Source: Cupriavidus nantongensis (GTDB lineage: Bacteria > Pseudomonadota > Gammaproteobacteria > Burkholderiales > Burkholderiaceae). Taken from it: a DNA stretch of 64,000 nucleotides. The notes beneath the pieces are model-generated. The model was not told the origin of the DNA and searched no databases. It worked only from the letters and a program-made list of their open reading frames with translations. The stretch is from the NCBI RefSeq assembly GCF_001598055.1, contig NZ_CP014844.1, positions 1 through 64,000 on the forward strand, read 5' to 3'. Shown piece after piece: positions 35,421 through 44,506 of this stretch. A program made the position numbers and the translations under genes. The stretch's first letter is position 1, and every line of letters begins with the position of its first letter.

Positions 35421-35844
35421 CGCGGCTTTCCGCATCCTCGGCATCGACCACCTGGTGCTGCGCAGCGCCGATGTGGACGCGCTGCGCCGCTTCTATGTCG
35501 ACGTGCTCGGCTGCAGCGTCGAGCGCGAGCAGGCCGACCTGGGCCTGACCCAGCTGCGCGCCGGTGCCAGCCTGATCGACCTGGTCACGCTCGATGGTCC
35601 GCTGGGCCGCGCGGGCGGCGCCGGGCCGGGCGCGCAGGGCCGCAACCTCGACCATTTCTGCCTGCGCATCGACCCGTTCGACGCGCAGGCGCTGCGCGCG
35701 CACCTGGCGCGGCATGGCGTCGACGCCGGCGAAGTGGCGCAGCGCTTCGGCGCCGAAGGCAAGGGACCCTCGCTCTATGTGCAGGACCCGGACGGCAACG
35801 TGGTCGAGCTGAAAGGCCCGCCCACGCCGGTGACCGCACAGTAA
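35401..35844 (+). CDS. VOC-family (glyoxalase/dioxygenase fold) protein
   Basis: A 147-residue vicinal oxygen chelate protein with one paired beta-alpha-beta3 unit. Metal ligand candidates are H in I-D-H-L-V-L (near 18), H in L-D-H-F-C-L (near 86) and E in G-N-V-V-E-L (near 137), the usual three-residue set. Substrate unknown. The start overlaps the end of the GFA gene, so the two are translationally linked. This links it functionally to the GFA protein by context only. Confidence 0.85.
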   Translation: MTDCTTDAAFRILGIDHLVLRSADVDALRRFYVDVLGCSVEREQADLGLTQLRAGASLIDLVTLDGPLGRAGGAGPGAQGRNLDHFCLRIDPFDAQALRAHLARHGVDAGEVAQRFGAEGKGPSLYVQDPDGNVVELKGPPTPVTAQ

Positions 35845-35954
35845 CGCGCGTCGCGCCCCCTGCGCCGCGAGCAGCCGGCGCGCAGCATCGCTACAATTTC
35901 CGACTGGCCCCAGGCGCGCCGCTACCGTGGCGGCCATCCCCCGCCGGGCCCGCC

Positions 35955-37244
35955 ATGACCACTCTCGAAGCCAGCCCCGGCACGGACGCTGCCGACTCTG
36001 ATCCTGACGCCAGCCCGGCCCGCGCCGGGCCCGCGCAGCCCGCCACGCCGCCGCGCCGGCTGGTGTGGATCCTCGGCCTGACCGAGACCATCTCCTGGGG
36101 CACGCTGTTCTTCGCCTTCACCGTCTTCATCGACCCGATGATCCGCAGCCTGGGCTGGTCCAAGCCCTTCCTGGCGGGCGGCTACTCGCTGGGGCTGCTG
36201 GTGTGGGCGCTGTGCTCGTTCGCGGTCGGGCGGCTGCTGGACCGCGCGCCGGCGCGCAAGGTGATGGGCGCGGGCTCGGTGCTGGCCGGGCTGGGCCTGC
36301 TGCTGTGGGCGTGGACGCCATCGCAGTCCGTGTTCCTGCTGATGTGGGTGCCGCTCGGGCTGGCCATGGCGACCACGCTGTACGAGCCCGCCTTCGTGGT
36401 GCTGCGCCAGGCCTATGGCGACCAGTACCAGAAGCCGATCGTCGCGGTCACGCTGATGGCCGGCTTTGCCAGCACGATCTTCGTGCCGCTGGCGCAATGG
36501 CTGGTGCTGCATGTCGGCTGGCGCCCGACGCTGGTCGGCTTTGCCCTGCTGAACCTGCTGGTCTGCGCGCCGCTGCATGCGCGCATGCGCTACGCCCTGC
36601 ATCCCTCGTACTCTGGCGCAGGCGCCGGCACGGCCGCCGCCGGCGGCCGCGACATTGCCCGCGCCACGCTGCGCCAGCCGGTGTTCTGGGCGGTGGTGCT
36701 GGCCTTTACCGCGACCGCGGTGGTGGCGTCGCTGCTGGGCGCACACCTGATCCCGATGCTGACCGAGAAGGGCATGCCGGTGGCGCAGCAGCTGGCGGTC
36801 GCGGCGCTGATCGGGCCGGCCCAGGTGGCGGGCCGCATGCTGATGATGCGCGCTGGCGTGCGCCACCCGGTGCGGCTGTCGCTGCCCGTCTATGCGCTGA
36901 TGAGCGTCGGCCTGCTGTGCTTTGCGCTGGGGCATGGCGCCTGGCTGATGGTGGCGGCCGTGCTGTACGGCTGCGCCAACGGCGTCAACACCATGCTGCG
37001 CGCGATGGCGATGCCGGAACTGATCTCGCGCCACCACTATGCGACCCTCAACGGGCTGATGATGACGCCGGTGCTGCTGATGCAGGCGGCGGCGCCGTGG
37101 CTGGGCGCGCTGCTGTGGCGCGCGGCCGGGGGCTACTGGCTGATGCTGTGGGTGATGCTGGCGCTGGCGCTGGCCGCGCTGCTGGCGTTCGGCTACGCGC
37201 TGCACCGGCGCGGGCTGCTGCGCTTGGAGGCGGCGCGTCCATGA
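35955..37244 (+). CDS. MFS transporter (OxlT/monocarboxylate-like)
   Basis: A 429-residue major facilitator with twelve predicted membrane segments beginning at residue 36 (L-V-W-I-L-G-L-T-E-T-I-S-W-G). The acidic/proline leader is cytoplasmic. The style fits the OFA/MCT-type members. It shares a four-base overlap (ATGA) with the next transporter gene, so both are co-translated. Substrate unknown. Confidence 0.88.
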   Translation: MTTLEASPGTDAADSDPDASPARAGPAQPATPPRRLVWILGLTETISWGTLFFAFTVFIDPMIRSLGWSKPFLAGGYSLGLLVWALCSFAVGRLLDRAPARKVMGAGSVLAGLGLLLWAWTPSQSVFLLMWVPLGLAMATTLYEPAFVVLRQAYGDQYQKPIVAVTLMAGFASTIFVPLAQWLVLHVGWRPTLVGFALLNLLVCAPLHARMRYALHPSYSGAGAGTAAAGGRDIARATLRQPVFWAVVLAFTATAVVASLLGAHLIPMLTEKGMPVAQQLAVAALIGPAQVAGRMLMMRAGVRHPVRLSLPVYALMSVGLLCFALGHGAWLMVAAVLYGCANGVNTMLRAMAMPELISRHHYATLNGLMMTPVLLMQAAAPWLGALLWRAAGGYWLMLWVMLALALAALLAFGYALHRRGLLRLEAARP

Positions 37245-38440
37245 CCGGCTCCCCGGCGTCCGCCGCCGCGCTGCCTGCCGGCCAGGTTGCGCGCGCCACG
37301 CGCGGCACCATGGCGCTGTTCTTCGTCAACGGCGCCACCTTCGCCACCTGGGGCGTGCATATCCCCACCATCAAGGCGCGCTTCGGCCTGTCCGACGCGA
37401 TGCTGTCGCTGGCGATGCTCGCGGTGGCGGGCGGCGCCATCCTGGCAATGGGCCCGGGGGGCCGCTGGGTGGCGCGCGCCGGCAGCGCGCGCGCCTCGAT
37501 GGCCGGCGGGCTGCTGTTCGCGCTGGCCACGGTGGCGATCCTGGCGATGCCGTCGTTCTGGCTGCTGCTGCCCGCGCTGCTGGCCTTCGGCATGACCAAC
37601 GCGGCGTTCGATGTCGCCATGAACGCGCAGGCCGCCACGGTCGAGGCCAGCCGCACGCGGCCGGTGATGTCGTCGCTGCACGGCATGTTCAGCCTGGGCG
37701 GCATGGCAGGCGCGGGCTTTGGCGGCGTGATGCTGGCCTGGGACGTGCCGCCGCTGGCGCATGCGGCCATGATGGCCGGCGTGACCGCGGCGGTGGCGGT
37801 GGCCACGCTGCCGGGGCTGCTGGCCGACCATCCGGTGCCGCCTTCCGCGCCCCACCATCGCGACCATGCGGTGCGGGCGCTATGGCTGCTGGGGCTGCTG
37901 GCCTTTCTCGGGCTGATCGGCGAAGGCGCGATGTACGACTGGACCAGCGTCTACATGCGCGACGTGGCACGCGCCCCCGACGGCTGGATCAGCCTGGGCT
38001 ATGCCGCGTTCTCGGGCGGCATGGCGTGCGGGCGCTTCGGCGGCGACCGTCTGCGCGCGCGCCTGGGCGACAGCGCCACGCTGACCGGCAGCGCCTGGCT
38101 GGGCTTTGCCGGCATTGCGCTGGCGCTGGCCGTGCCGCTGCCGCTGGCCGCGCTGGCAGGCTTTGCGCTGATGGGGCTGGGCGCGGCCAATATGGTGCCG
38201 ATCTTCTTTGTCGCCGCGTCGCGGCTGCCGGGCGTGGCGCCGGCGGAAGCGATTGCGCGCGTGGCGCGCTTCGCCTACGTCGGGCTGCTGCTGGGCCCGG
38301 TGCTGATCGGCGGCGTGGCGCACCTGGCCAGCCTGCGCGCCGGCCTGGCGCTGGTGGCGCTGACCATGGGCTGGATCGCAGTGGCGGGAGCGCGCTCGGC
38401 GCGGCGCTACCTGCCGCCGCGCGCGCCGTCGGGCCGGTAA
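37241..38440 (+). CDS. MFS transporter (YbjJ-like)
   Basis: A 399-residue major facilitator with twelve membrane segments, resembling the YbjJ group (F-F-V-N-G-A-T-F-A-T-W-G-V-H-I-P near residue 27, G-M-T-N-A-A-F-D-V-A-M-N-A-Q and E-G-A-M-Y-D-W-T-S-V-Y). Start at ATG 37241 overlaps the stop of the preceding MFS gene. It ends just before the converging dioxygenase gene. Confidence 0.88.
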   Translation: MTGSPASAAALPAGQVARATRGTMALFFVNGATFATWGVHIPTIKARFGLSDAMLSLAMLAVAGGAILAMGPGGRWVARAGSARASMAGGLLFALATVAILAMPSFWLLLPALLAFGMTNAAFDVAMNAQAATVEASRTRPVMSSLHGMFSLGGMAGAGFGGVMLAWDVPPLAHAAMMAGVTAAVAVATLPGLLADHPVPPSAPHHRDHAVRALWLLGLLAFLGLIGEGAMYDWTSVYMRDVARAPDGWISLGYAAFSGGMACGRFGGDRLRARLGDSATLTGSAWLGFAGIALALAVPLPLAALAGFALMGLGAANMVPIFFVAASRLPGVAPAEAIARVARFAYVGLLLGPVLIGGVAHLASLRAGLALVALTMGWIAVAGARSARRYLPPRAPSGR

Positions 38441-38452
38441 GCCTTCAGACCT

Positions 38453-39337
38453 TCAGGCCGCGGCACGCAGCGGCGCCCCGGCACCCATGCCTTCGAACAC
38501 GAAGCTGTCCATCGCCAGCACGCCATAGGTGACCTCGTCCGCCACCCGGGACACCGTGGCTGGCTCCGGCAAGGCCGGGCCCGTACCCTCCGGGCCGAGC
38601 GCCGCGCCCAGCGCCACATAGAACGGCAGCAGGTGCTCGTCGGTCGGATGTGCGCGGCGCGCATAGGGCGCCTGGGCACGGTAGTCGGCAATCAGGCGGG
38701 TGTCGCCGCTGGCCAGGGCCTGGTCCAGCGCGTCGGCCATCCACTTGCGGAACGCTTCGACGTACGGCTCCGCCTGCGGGCCGTGCTGTTCGCGCCGGCC
38801 GCCGCCAAACACTTCCTGCAGGTTGTGGGTGAAGCTGCCCGAGGCCAGCACCAGCACGCCCTCGTCGCGCAGCGGCGCCAGCGCGCGCCCGATCGCGATC
38901 TGGGTCGCGGGCGGCAGGTAGGGATTCAGCGCCAGCTGCACCACCGGCATGTCGGCATCGGGGAAGAAGTGGCGCATCGGCATCCAGGCGCCATGGTCCA
39001 GCGGGCGCTCGTCGTCGTGGCCGACAAAGCCCGCGCCGGGAATCGCCGCCGACTCCACCAGCACCTTTACCCGCGCCGCCAGTTCCGGCGAACCCGGGGC
39101 GTCGTAGCGCAAGGCGTACAACTCGCGCGGGAAGCCGCCGAAATCGTGCCAGGCCTCCTGGCGTTCACGGCTGGTGACCGCCAGCGTGCTGTAGATCCAG
39201 TGCGCCGAAATCACCAGCACCGCGCGCGGGCGCAGCGCGCGCAGCCGCGCGCCCAAGGCCTCGAACGCGGCACCGGTGGGGCCTGGATCGATGGCCAGCA
39301 TCGGCGAGCCGTGGGAGATATAGAGCGAGGGAAGCAT
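38453..39337 (-). CDS. LigB-type extradiol dioxygenase (DODA/YgiD-like)
   Basis: A 294-residue class III extradiol dioxygenase homologue, the group of 4,5-DOPA dioxygenase YgiD. The expected iron/zinc histidines are visible: S-H-G-S-P (residue 9), S-A-H-W (about 46), D-H-G-A-W (about 118) and S-F-T-H-N (about 177). ATG 39337 is the family start. It stands alone, converging with the MFS pair. The real substrate is unproven. Confidence 0.85.
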   Translation of the reverse strand: MLPSLYISHGSPMLAIDPGPTGAAFEALGARLRALRPRAVLVISAHWIYSTLAVTSRERQEAWHDFGGFPRELYALRYDAPGSPELAARVKVLVESAAIPGAGFVGHDDERPLDHGAWMPMRHFFPDADMPVVQLALNPYLPPATQIAIGRALAPLRDEGVLVLASGSFTHNLQEVFGGGRREQHGPQAEPYVEAFRKWMADALDQALASGDTRLIADYRAQAPYARRAHPTDEHLLPFYVALGAALGPEGTGPALPEPATVSRVADEVTYGVLAMDSFVFEGMGAGAPLRAAA

Positions 39338-39577
39338 GGCAACACCGCCTTCAAACGGTTTGTGTACTGGCTTCCAGTTTGGCAAAGAACGACGACGCTC
39401 GCGGACGCCGTTTGCGGACACCTCATGCAAAAAAATTGAATCGCGGGGCCATCCGTGGCGCGGCCCACACAACTCGCGCTGAGGCCGCCCTGCGGCCGGC
39501 GCAAGGGGCTTATGCTGCAGCCGGAAGCCCGCCCTGCAGGCGCTGCGCGGGGGCTTTCGCAACATGAGGAGACTCAG

Positions 39578-39913
39578 GTGGCATCGCGCAATCCGCGCCG
39601 CACCGGACGGCACCACCGCATTCCCGGCCAATGGTGGCAGCCGGGCGTCTACGGCAGCCTGCCCGCCGTCGCGCTGTGGATCCTGGCGCGGCTGCCGGCC
39701 GGCCTGCTGCTGTCCGTGACCGGCATGCCGGCCGCGTCGGCCTGGCTGAACCGGGCCGGCGACACCGTGTTCGTGGCCGGCTGGGTCGCCAGCGCCGTAC
39801 TGCTGTGGCTCAGCCGCCACCGCCCTGCCCCTGCCGCGGAGTCCGCCCTGGCTCCGCCAGGCCCCGGCGAAGCTGCCCCAAGCCAGCCGCAGCCCAGGCC
39901 GTCGGATGCCTGA
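39578..39913 (+). CDS. Small two-helix membrane protein of unknown function
   Basis: A 111-residue protein with a basic N-terminus (residues 1-25), two hydrophobic stretches (about 28-52 and 60-85), and a Pro/Ala-rich tail. GTG 39578 has AGGAG 6 bases upstream, which sets the start; longer readings lack a site. I do not recognise the family. The MHS transporter follows 64 bases later. Confidence 0.6.
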   Translation: MASRNPRRTGRHHRIPGQWWQPGVYGSLPAVALWILARLPAGLLLSVTGMPAASAWLNRAGDTVFVAGWVASAVLLWLSRHRPAPAAESALAPPGPGEAAPSQPQPRPSDA

Positions 39914-39977
39914 ACCCGCACGCCGCAACTGAGTGGCACGACTAGCGCCGAGGTCCGGGATTAAGGAATCGCTTAAT

Positions 39978-41318
39978 ATGGCGGTTTCCCCGCAAGACCC
40001 ACGCTTCATGACCGCGACTACCGCCCCCGTTCCAGAACTGACCAACGCCACCCGACGCAAGGCGATCATCGCCGCCACCATCGGCAATGGCCTGGAGTGG
40101 TTCGACTTCACCGTCTACAGCTTCTTTGCCGTCATCATCGCCAAGCTGTTCTTTCCCACCGGCAATGACCTGACCTCGTTCCTGCTGACCGTCGCCACCT
40201 TCGGCGTAGGCTTCTTCATGCGCCCGGTCGGCGCCATCGTGCTGGGCGTCTATGCCGACCGCGTCGGCCGCAAGGCCGCGCTGACGCTGACCATCCTGCT
40301 GATGGCGCTGGGCACGGCCATCATCGGCCTGGCCCCGACCTACGACCAGATCGGCCTGTGGGCCCCGGCGCTGATCGTGGTCGCGCGGCTGATCCAGGGC
40401 TTTTCCGCCGGTGGCGAAGTCGGCGGCGCCACCGCCTTCCTGATCGAGCACGCGCCCGACGCCGAGCGCGGCGCCTACGCCAGCTGGCAGCAGGCAAGCC
40501 AGGGCATCTCGTTCATGCTGGGCGCCGCCATGGGCGCGCTGGTCACCAACGGCCTGTCGCCGGAGCAGATCGATGCCTGGGGCTGGCGCATCCCGTTCCT
40601 GTTCGGCCTGCTGATCGGCCCGGTGGGCATGTATATCCGCTCGCACCTGCACGAGCCGCCCGAGTTCGAGGCGCGCCAGGCCGCCCGCCAGGCCGCGCAG
40701 GTGAAGTTCTCGCCGCTGTCGCAGGTGCTGCGCGACCACCCGCGCGAAGTGCTGGCGGGCCTGGGCGTGACCATCCTGTGGACAGTCTGCACCTACGTGC
40801 TGGTGTTCTACATGCCGTCGTACGCCAAGCAGCAGCTGGGCCTGCCGCTGGGCGCGACGTTCCAGTCGACCGCGCTGTGCGGTGCCATCATCCTGGTGCT
40901 GTGCCCGCTGATGGGCATGCTGTCGGACCGCCTCGGCCGCAAGCGCATGCTGGGCGTGGTGGCGCTGCTGATCGGCGTGCTCGCCTATCCGCTGTTCCAC
41001 TGGCTCAACGTGGCACCGACCACGCAGACGCTGCTGCAGGTGCAGATCGTGCTGGGCATCCTGCTGGCAGCCTTTACCGGCCCGGCGCCGGCGGTGCTGG
41101 CCGAGCAGTTCCCGACCGAAGTGCGCTCCACCGGCCTGTCGCTGGCCTATAACTTCGCCGTGACCATCTTCGGCGGCTTCGCCCCGCTGATCGTGACGTG
41201 GCTGATCGAGTCGACCCAGAACAAGCTGGCGCCGGCCTACTATGTGATCGCCGCCGCCGCGGTCAGCTTTGTCGCGCTGGTGTTCATGCACGACCGGACC
41301 GGCAAGCGGCTGGCCTGA
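39978..41318 (+). CDS. MFS transporter, metabolite:H+ symporter (MHS) family
   Basis: A 446-residue major facilitator of the MHS family, which includes citrate, alpha-ketoglutarate, shikimate and proline/betaine carriers. The family features are clear: G-N-G-L-E-W-F-D-F-T-V-Y near residue 37, F-M-R-P-V-G-A-I-V-L-G and D-R-V-G-R-K in the first loop, and L-I-Q-G-F-S-A-G-G-E-V-G-G. ATG 39978 follows AAGGA; an internal ATG at 40008 is also possible. A strong intrinsic terminator follows. Substrate unknown. Confidence 0.9.
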   Translation: MAVSPQDPRFMTATTAPVPELTNATRRKAIIAATIGNGLEWFDFTVYSFFAVIIAKLFFPTGNDLTSFLLTVATFGVGFFMRPVGAIVLGVYADRVGRKAALTLTILLMALGTAIIGLAPTYDQIGLWAPALIVVARLIQGFSAGGEVGGATAFLIEHAPDAERGAYASWQQASQGISFMLGAAMGALVTNGLSPEQIDAWGWRIPFLFGLLIGPVGMYIRSHLHEPPEFEARQAARQAAQVKFSPLSQVLRDHPREVLAGLGVTILWTVCTYVLVFYMPSYAKQQLGLPLGATFQSTALCGAIILVLCPLMGMLSDRLGRKRMLGVVALLIGVLAYPLFHWLNVAPTTQTLLQVQIVLGILLAAFTGPAPAVLAEQFPTEVRSTGLSLAYNFAVTIFGGFAPLIVTWLIESTQNKLAPAYYVIAAAAVSFVALVFMHDRTGKRLA

Positions 41319-41339
41319 GCGCGCCGCGCGTTTCCATCG

Positions 41340-41371
41340 AAAAAGCCAGCCGCACCGGCTGGCTTTTTTTT
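41340..41371. terminator. Bidirectional intrinsic terminator
   Basis: A 12-base-pair stem (AAAAGCCAGCCG with CGGCTGGCTTTT) around a 3-base loop, with T and A runs on the two strands. It serves the MHS transporter and the converging gene at 41400. Confidence 0.85.
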
Positions 41372-41399
41372 GGCCGGCGGCTGGCCGCTCGAGTGTGGC

Positions 41400-41756
41400 T
41401 CAAGCCTCCTCGTCGCCTTCCCGATAGATATTGATCACGTGCCGGGCCTCGAAACACAGCGGCATGCCGGGATTCATCTCGTCGGTGCAGTACGGCTGGT
41501 TGTCGAGTTCGCCGGTATAGAGCGCGCCTTCGCGCCCGGTCACGTTGACCCACATCCGCTCGACGTGGACTTCCTCGTTGCCTTCCTCGTCCGCGACGAG
41601 AATGCGGAAGATAAGCTTGACCTGCTGGCCGGCGGCAAGCGCATCGCGTTCCGGGCGCGGGGGCATCCAGAAGGTGTCGGGGTGGGCGGCGGCGATGGGC
41701 TCGGCGTCGTCGAGCTCCCATCCGTCCTCGTCCAGGGTGGTCAATCGCATGTCCAT
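41400..41756 (-). CDS. DUF2314-like protein
   Basis: A 118-residue acidic protein that resembles the DUF2314 family: H-P-x-T-F-W-M-P-P, V-K-L-I-F-R-I, E-R-M-W-V-x-V and G-x-L-D-N-x-P are in the right order. Function unknown. The ATG at 41756 gives MDMRLT; a nearby ATG two codons later is an alternative. It is divergent from tag. Confidence 0.65.
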   Translation of the reverse strand: MDMRLTTLDEDGWELDDAEPIAAAHPDTFWMPPRPERDALAAGQQVKLIFRILVADEEGNEEVHVERMWVNVTGREGALYTGELDNQPYCTDEMNPGMPLCFEARHVINIYREGDEEA

Positions 41757-41861
41757 TTTCAGCCTTCCGCAATCTCTCAGGTGCGGGCATGATCGCAGCA
41801 AATGCGCCGGCCGGCGAGACCCGGAGCGGCGCCCCATTCATTCAAGACTGGAAAGGTACGC

Positions 41862-42488
41862 ATGACGAGCAACAAGGAAGCGCTGGCCGCACCGGTGCGC
41901 TGCGGCTGGTGCGGCACGCTGGAGGACTATTGCCACTACCACGACACCGAGTGGGGCTTTCCGGTCGCCGACGACCGCCGGCTGTTCGAGAAGCTGTGCC
42001 TGGAGGGGTTCCAGTCCGGCCTCAGCTGGCTGACCATCCTGCGCAAGCGCGAAGCCTTCCGCAAGGCGTTTGCTAATTTCGACATCGAGAAAGTCGCGCG
42101 CTTCACCGAGCGCGATATCGCGCGCCTGCTGGGCGATGCCGGCATCGTGCGCCATCGCGGCAAGATCGAGGCCGCGATCAACAATGCCCGGAGGGCGCGC
42201 GAACTGCTGGAATCGGAGTCCTCGCTGGCGGCCTACTTCTGGCGCTTCGAGCCCGATCCGGCCAGCCGGCCCAAGGTGCTGACGCCGGAGGTACTGCGCA
42301 CCATGGCCATTTCGCCCGAGTCCACCGCGCTGTCCAAGGACCTGAAGAAGCGCGGCTGGCGCTTTGTCGGGCCCACCACGATGTATGCGCTGATGCAGGC
42401 GATGGGCCTGGTCAACGACCACCAGGAGGGCTGCGCCACGCGCGCGCAGGTGCTGGCGGCGCGCAAGGCGTTCAAGGTGCCGCGCTAG
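41862..42488 (+). CDS. tag: DNA-3-methyladenine glycosylase I
   Basis: A 208-residue Tag enzyme that excises 3-methyladenine from alkylated DNA. The N-terminal zinc cysteines (R-C-G-W-C), the Y-H-D-T-E-W-G segment and the L-x-L-E-G-F-Q-S-G-L-S-W motif carrying the catalytic glutamate are all intact, and the C-terminal histidine/cysteine zinc ligands (N-D-H-x3-C) are present. ATG 41862 follows GAAAGG. Stand-alone gene. Confidence 0.94.
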   Translation: MTSNKEALAAPVRCGWCGTLEDYCHYHDTEWGFPVADDRRLFEKLCLEGFQSGLSWLTILRKREAFRKAFANFDIEKVARFTERDIARLLGDAGIVRHRGKIEAAINNARRARELLESESSLAAYFWRFEPDPASRPKVLTPEVLRTMAISPESTALSKDLKKRGWRFVGPTTMYALMQAMGLVNDHQEGCATRAQVLAARKAFKVPR

Positions 42489-42491
42489 GCG

Positions 42492-42879
42492 GTATACGGG
42501 CCGCCGCCGCGTATACATGCGAGCCGTGCCAGCCAGATACCACCGTCACGCGCAAAGGTACTGGCTGTCGTCTTTATATTGTTTACGTATGTAAACATAG
42601 TAGTAGTAGGTAAACCAGGCTCCGGGCCGTGGATAAGTCACCTTTTCCTTTTCGGCTCAGTGACTTGCAGGAAAGATAACGGCTCCGGGATAACCCTGAT
42701 TTGCCGGGACAAGACGGCGGCGAGGTATACATCTGCCGCGCGACCCGGCGAGTTTTCCGTATACATCCCACAGCGCGTCCCCAGGCGTGACACAGCTTGT
42801 CCGGCCGGTTATCCCCAGCGTTGGGCCAGGCTGTCCACAGCCCGGTTCAGCCATCGGCGGTGGGAGCGCCCACGTATAC
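42492..42879. repeat. Cluster of GTATAC sites and an inverted GTTTAC repeat
   Basis: The 42489-42846 gap holds no gene. Within 388 bases GTATAC occurs five times (42492, 42511, 42725, 42759, 42874), three of them as GTATACAT. The perfect-arm inverted repeat GTTTAC-N4-GTAAAC lies at 42581-42596 in an AT-rich patch. These could be operators for the cation transporter, whose start is at the far end (43812), so control of tag or of an unseen RNA is also open. Confidence 0.5.
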
Positions 42880-43812
42880 CGGGTCGACGTGCGTCATCAC
42901 GTTCAGCACATGGTGGTGTTCCAGCGTGCGGCGCCGCGCTTCCACCGCGATGGCATGGCCCTGCGCCACGGTCAGGGTAGCGTCGATCTCGAGGTGCACG
43001 TCGACCAGGACCTGGTCGCCCATCTTGCGCGTGCGCAGGTCGTGCAGGCCGAGCACGCCGGGCGTGGCCAGCATGGTGGCGCGAATCGCGGCGACGGTCT
43101 CTTCGTCGGCGGCGCGGTCCATCAGGTCGTTGAGCGCGTCCCACCCAAAGCGCAGCCCCATGCGCGCCACCATCAGCCCGACCACGATCGCCGCGATCGG
43201 GTCGAGCACGTGGTAGCCCAGCAGGTTGCCGCCGATGCCGAGCGCCACCACCAGCGACGACGCCGCGTCCGAGCGCGCATGCCAGGCGTTGGCCACCAGC
43301 ATGCTCGACCGCACCCGCCGCGCCACGGACAGCATGTAGCGGAACAGCAGCTCCTTGGACGCCAGCGTCGCCAGCGCCACCCACAGCGCGACCGGCTGCA
43401 CCGGCTGCGCACCACCGGTGGCCTGCAGCTTGCCCAGCGCCGCCCACAGCATGCCGCCCCCCACCGTCAGCAGCAGCACGCCCAGCGCCAGCGAGGCGCC
43501 GGTCTCGAAGCGCAGGTGTCCGTACTGGTGATCGGCATCCGGATCCTTGCGGCTCTGCCAGCCGGCGGCCAGCACGACAAAGTCAGAAAGCAGGTCGGAC
43601 AGCGAATGCGCGGCGTCGGCGAGCAGCGCCTGCGAGCCGGAGATCACCCCGGCGACCGCCTGCACCGCGGTCAGGCCGATATTGACCGCCACGCTTACCA
43701 GCGTGCTGTTCCGCCCGGCGCGATGGCGCGCCTCGGCTTGCGCCGCGGGAGTGGTGTCGTCGGCGGGCAGGCCGCCCGGCTTTGCGCGTATGCGGGGGGA
43801 GTGCGAATCCAT
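42847..43812 (-). CDS. Cation diffusion facilitator (CDF) metal exporter
   Basis: A 321-residue CDF transporter with six membrane segments and a cytoplasmic C-terminal domain. The two metal motifs are H-S-L-S-D in A-D-A-A-H-S-L-S-D (residues about 68-72) and H-A-R-S-D near residue 175, the FieF-type arrangement for zinc, iron or cadmium export. The tail has histidines (E-H-H-H) of the ligand-binding dimer domain. Long N-terminal leader of about 35 residues. Metal unknown. Confidence 0.88.
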   Translation of the reverse strand: MDSHSPRIRAKPGGLPADDTTPAAQAEARHRAGRNSTLVSVAVNIGLTAVQAVAGVISGSQALLADAAHSLSDLLSDFVVLAAGWQSRKDPDADHQYGHLRFETGASLALGVLLLTVGGGMLWAALGKLQATGGAQPVQPVALWVALATLASKELLFRYMLSVARRVRSSMLVANAWHARSDAASSLVVALGIGGNLLGYHVLDPIAAIVVGLMVARMGLRFGWDALNDLMDRAADEETVAAIRATMLATPGVLGLHDLRTRKMGDQVLVDVHLEIDATLTVAQGHAIAVEARRRTLEHHHVLNVMTHVDPVYVGAPTADG

Positions 43813-44009
43813 CGGGTGACTATAGCCGAACCTGCGGGCAGCCCGGCACAGCGAGGCACGGCGCTGTCCCTGGCCGCGATCGTGCCGATTTCGTAACAGC
43901 GCTGGCTAACTGATTGCGCCACCTTTACCGTAGAAAGGACGGGCACCGCACGAAGGGTGCGGCGCAGCGCCATTGGGCGCACCCGGTCTTTGCAAGGAGG
44001 GCTCTCACG

Positions 44010-44261
44010 ATGGCGATCCGTTCGCTGGCCTCGCACAGCACATCCCAGCTACGCCGCCTGATCGGACAGATGCAGGCGGAAGTCGACGCACTCGAAAATC
44101 TTTCCACCCCGGACGCCGATGCGCAAAGCCGCCTGGGCTATGCCACCGGCCGCCTGCGCGACGGTATCGAAGCAGTCGAGGATGCCCTGCAGTCACTGCG
44201 CGCGCTGCAACAGGTACGCCCGTCGGCAATGAAGGCCAGGCGGCCGACGCGCGTGGCCTAG
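44010..44261 (+). CDS. Small helical protein of unknown function
   Basis: An 83-residue protein, predicted to be a helical hairpin: two long amphipathic helices (about 12-30 and 37-70) with a D-A-x2-R-x-G-Y-A turn and a basic tail. AAGGAGG sits 9 bases before ATG 44010, a very strong site that fixes the start. I recognise no family. Downstream is the long gap before the lipoprotein gene. Confidence 0.65.
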   Translation: MAIRSLASHSTSQLRRLIGQMQAEVDALENLSTPDADAQSRLGYATGRLRDGIEAVEDALQSLRALQQVRPSAMKARRPTRVA

Positions 44262-44414
44262 CGCGCCTCAGACGGTCAACTGCGCGCGCCGGGCTCAGGC
44301 CCGGTTCCCCGAAAGCACCCCCATCACGCCCCTCCGGCAAGGCGTGCCGGTCGCTGCTGCGCGACGCACGCAGCAGTCGCGGGCGCCGGCCTGCGTCACC
44401 GCAGCGCGTGGCGC

Positions 44415-44506
44415 TTAATGCCCGGCGTCGCTGGCATTCATGTGGAATTCAGGTGGCATTAACCCTCGCCCCGCTGGCGTTGCGCCGGCATTAAATCCCC
44501 GCCCCG
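44415..44506. repeat. Cluster of GGCATTAA repeats upstream of the lipoprotein gene
   Basis: GGCATTAA occurs directly at 44455-44462 and 44487-44494 (each followed by a CGCCCCG tail) and inverted at 44415-44422, with GGCATTCA at 44433-44440. The surrounding gap 44262-44883 (622 bases) is increasingly AT-rich and holds no convincing gene. Confidence 0.55.

Noticed and set aside
42620..42845. Several DnaA-box-like words (GTGGATAAG, TTATCCCCA, CTGTCCACA) near an AT-rich patch, as in an origin
   Set aside because: Each differs from the TTATCCACA consensus by one or two bases, there is no dnaA, dnaN or rep gene nearby, and words of this kind occur by chance.
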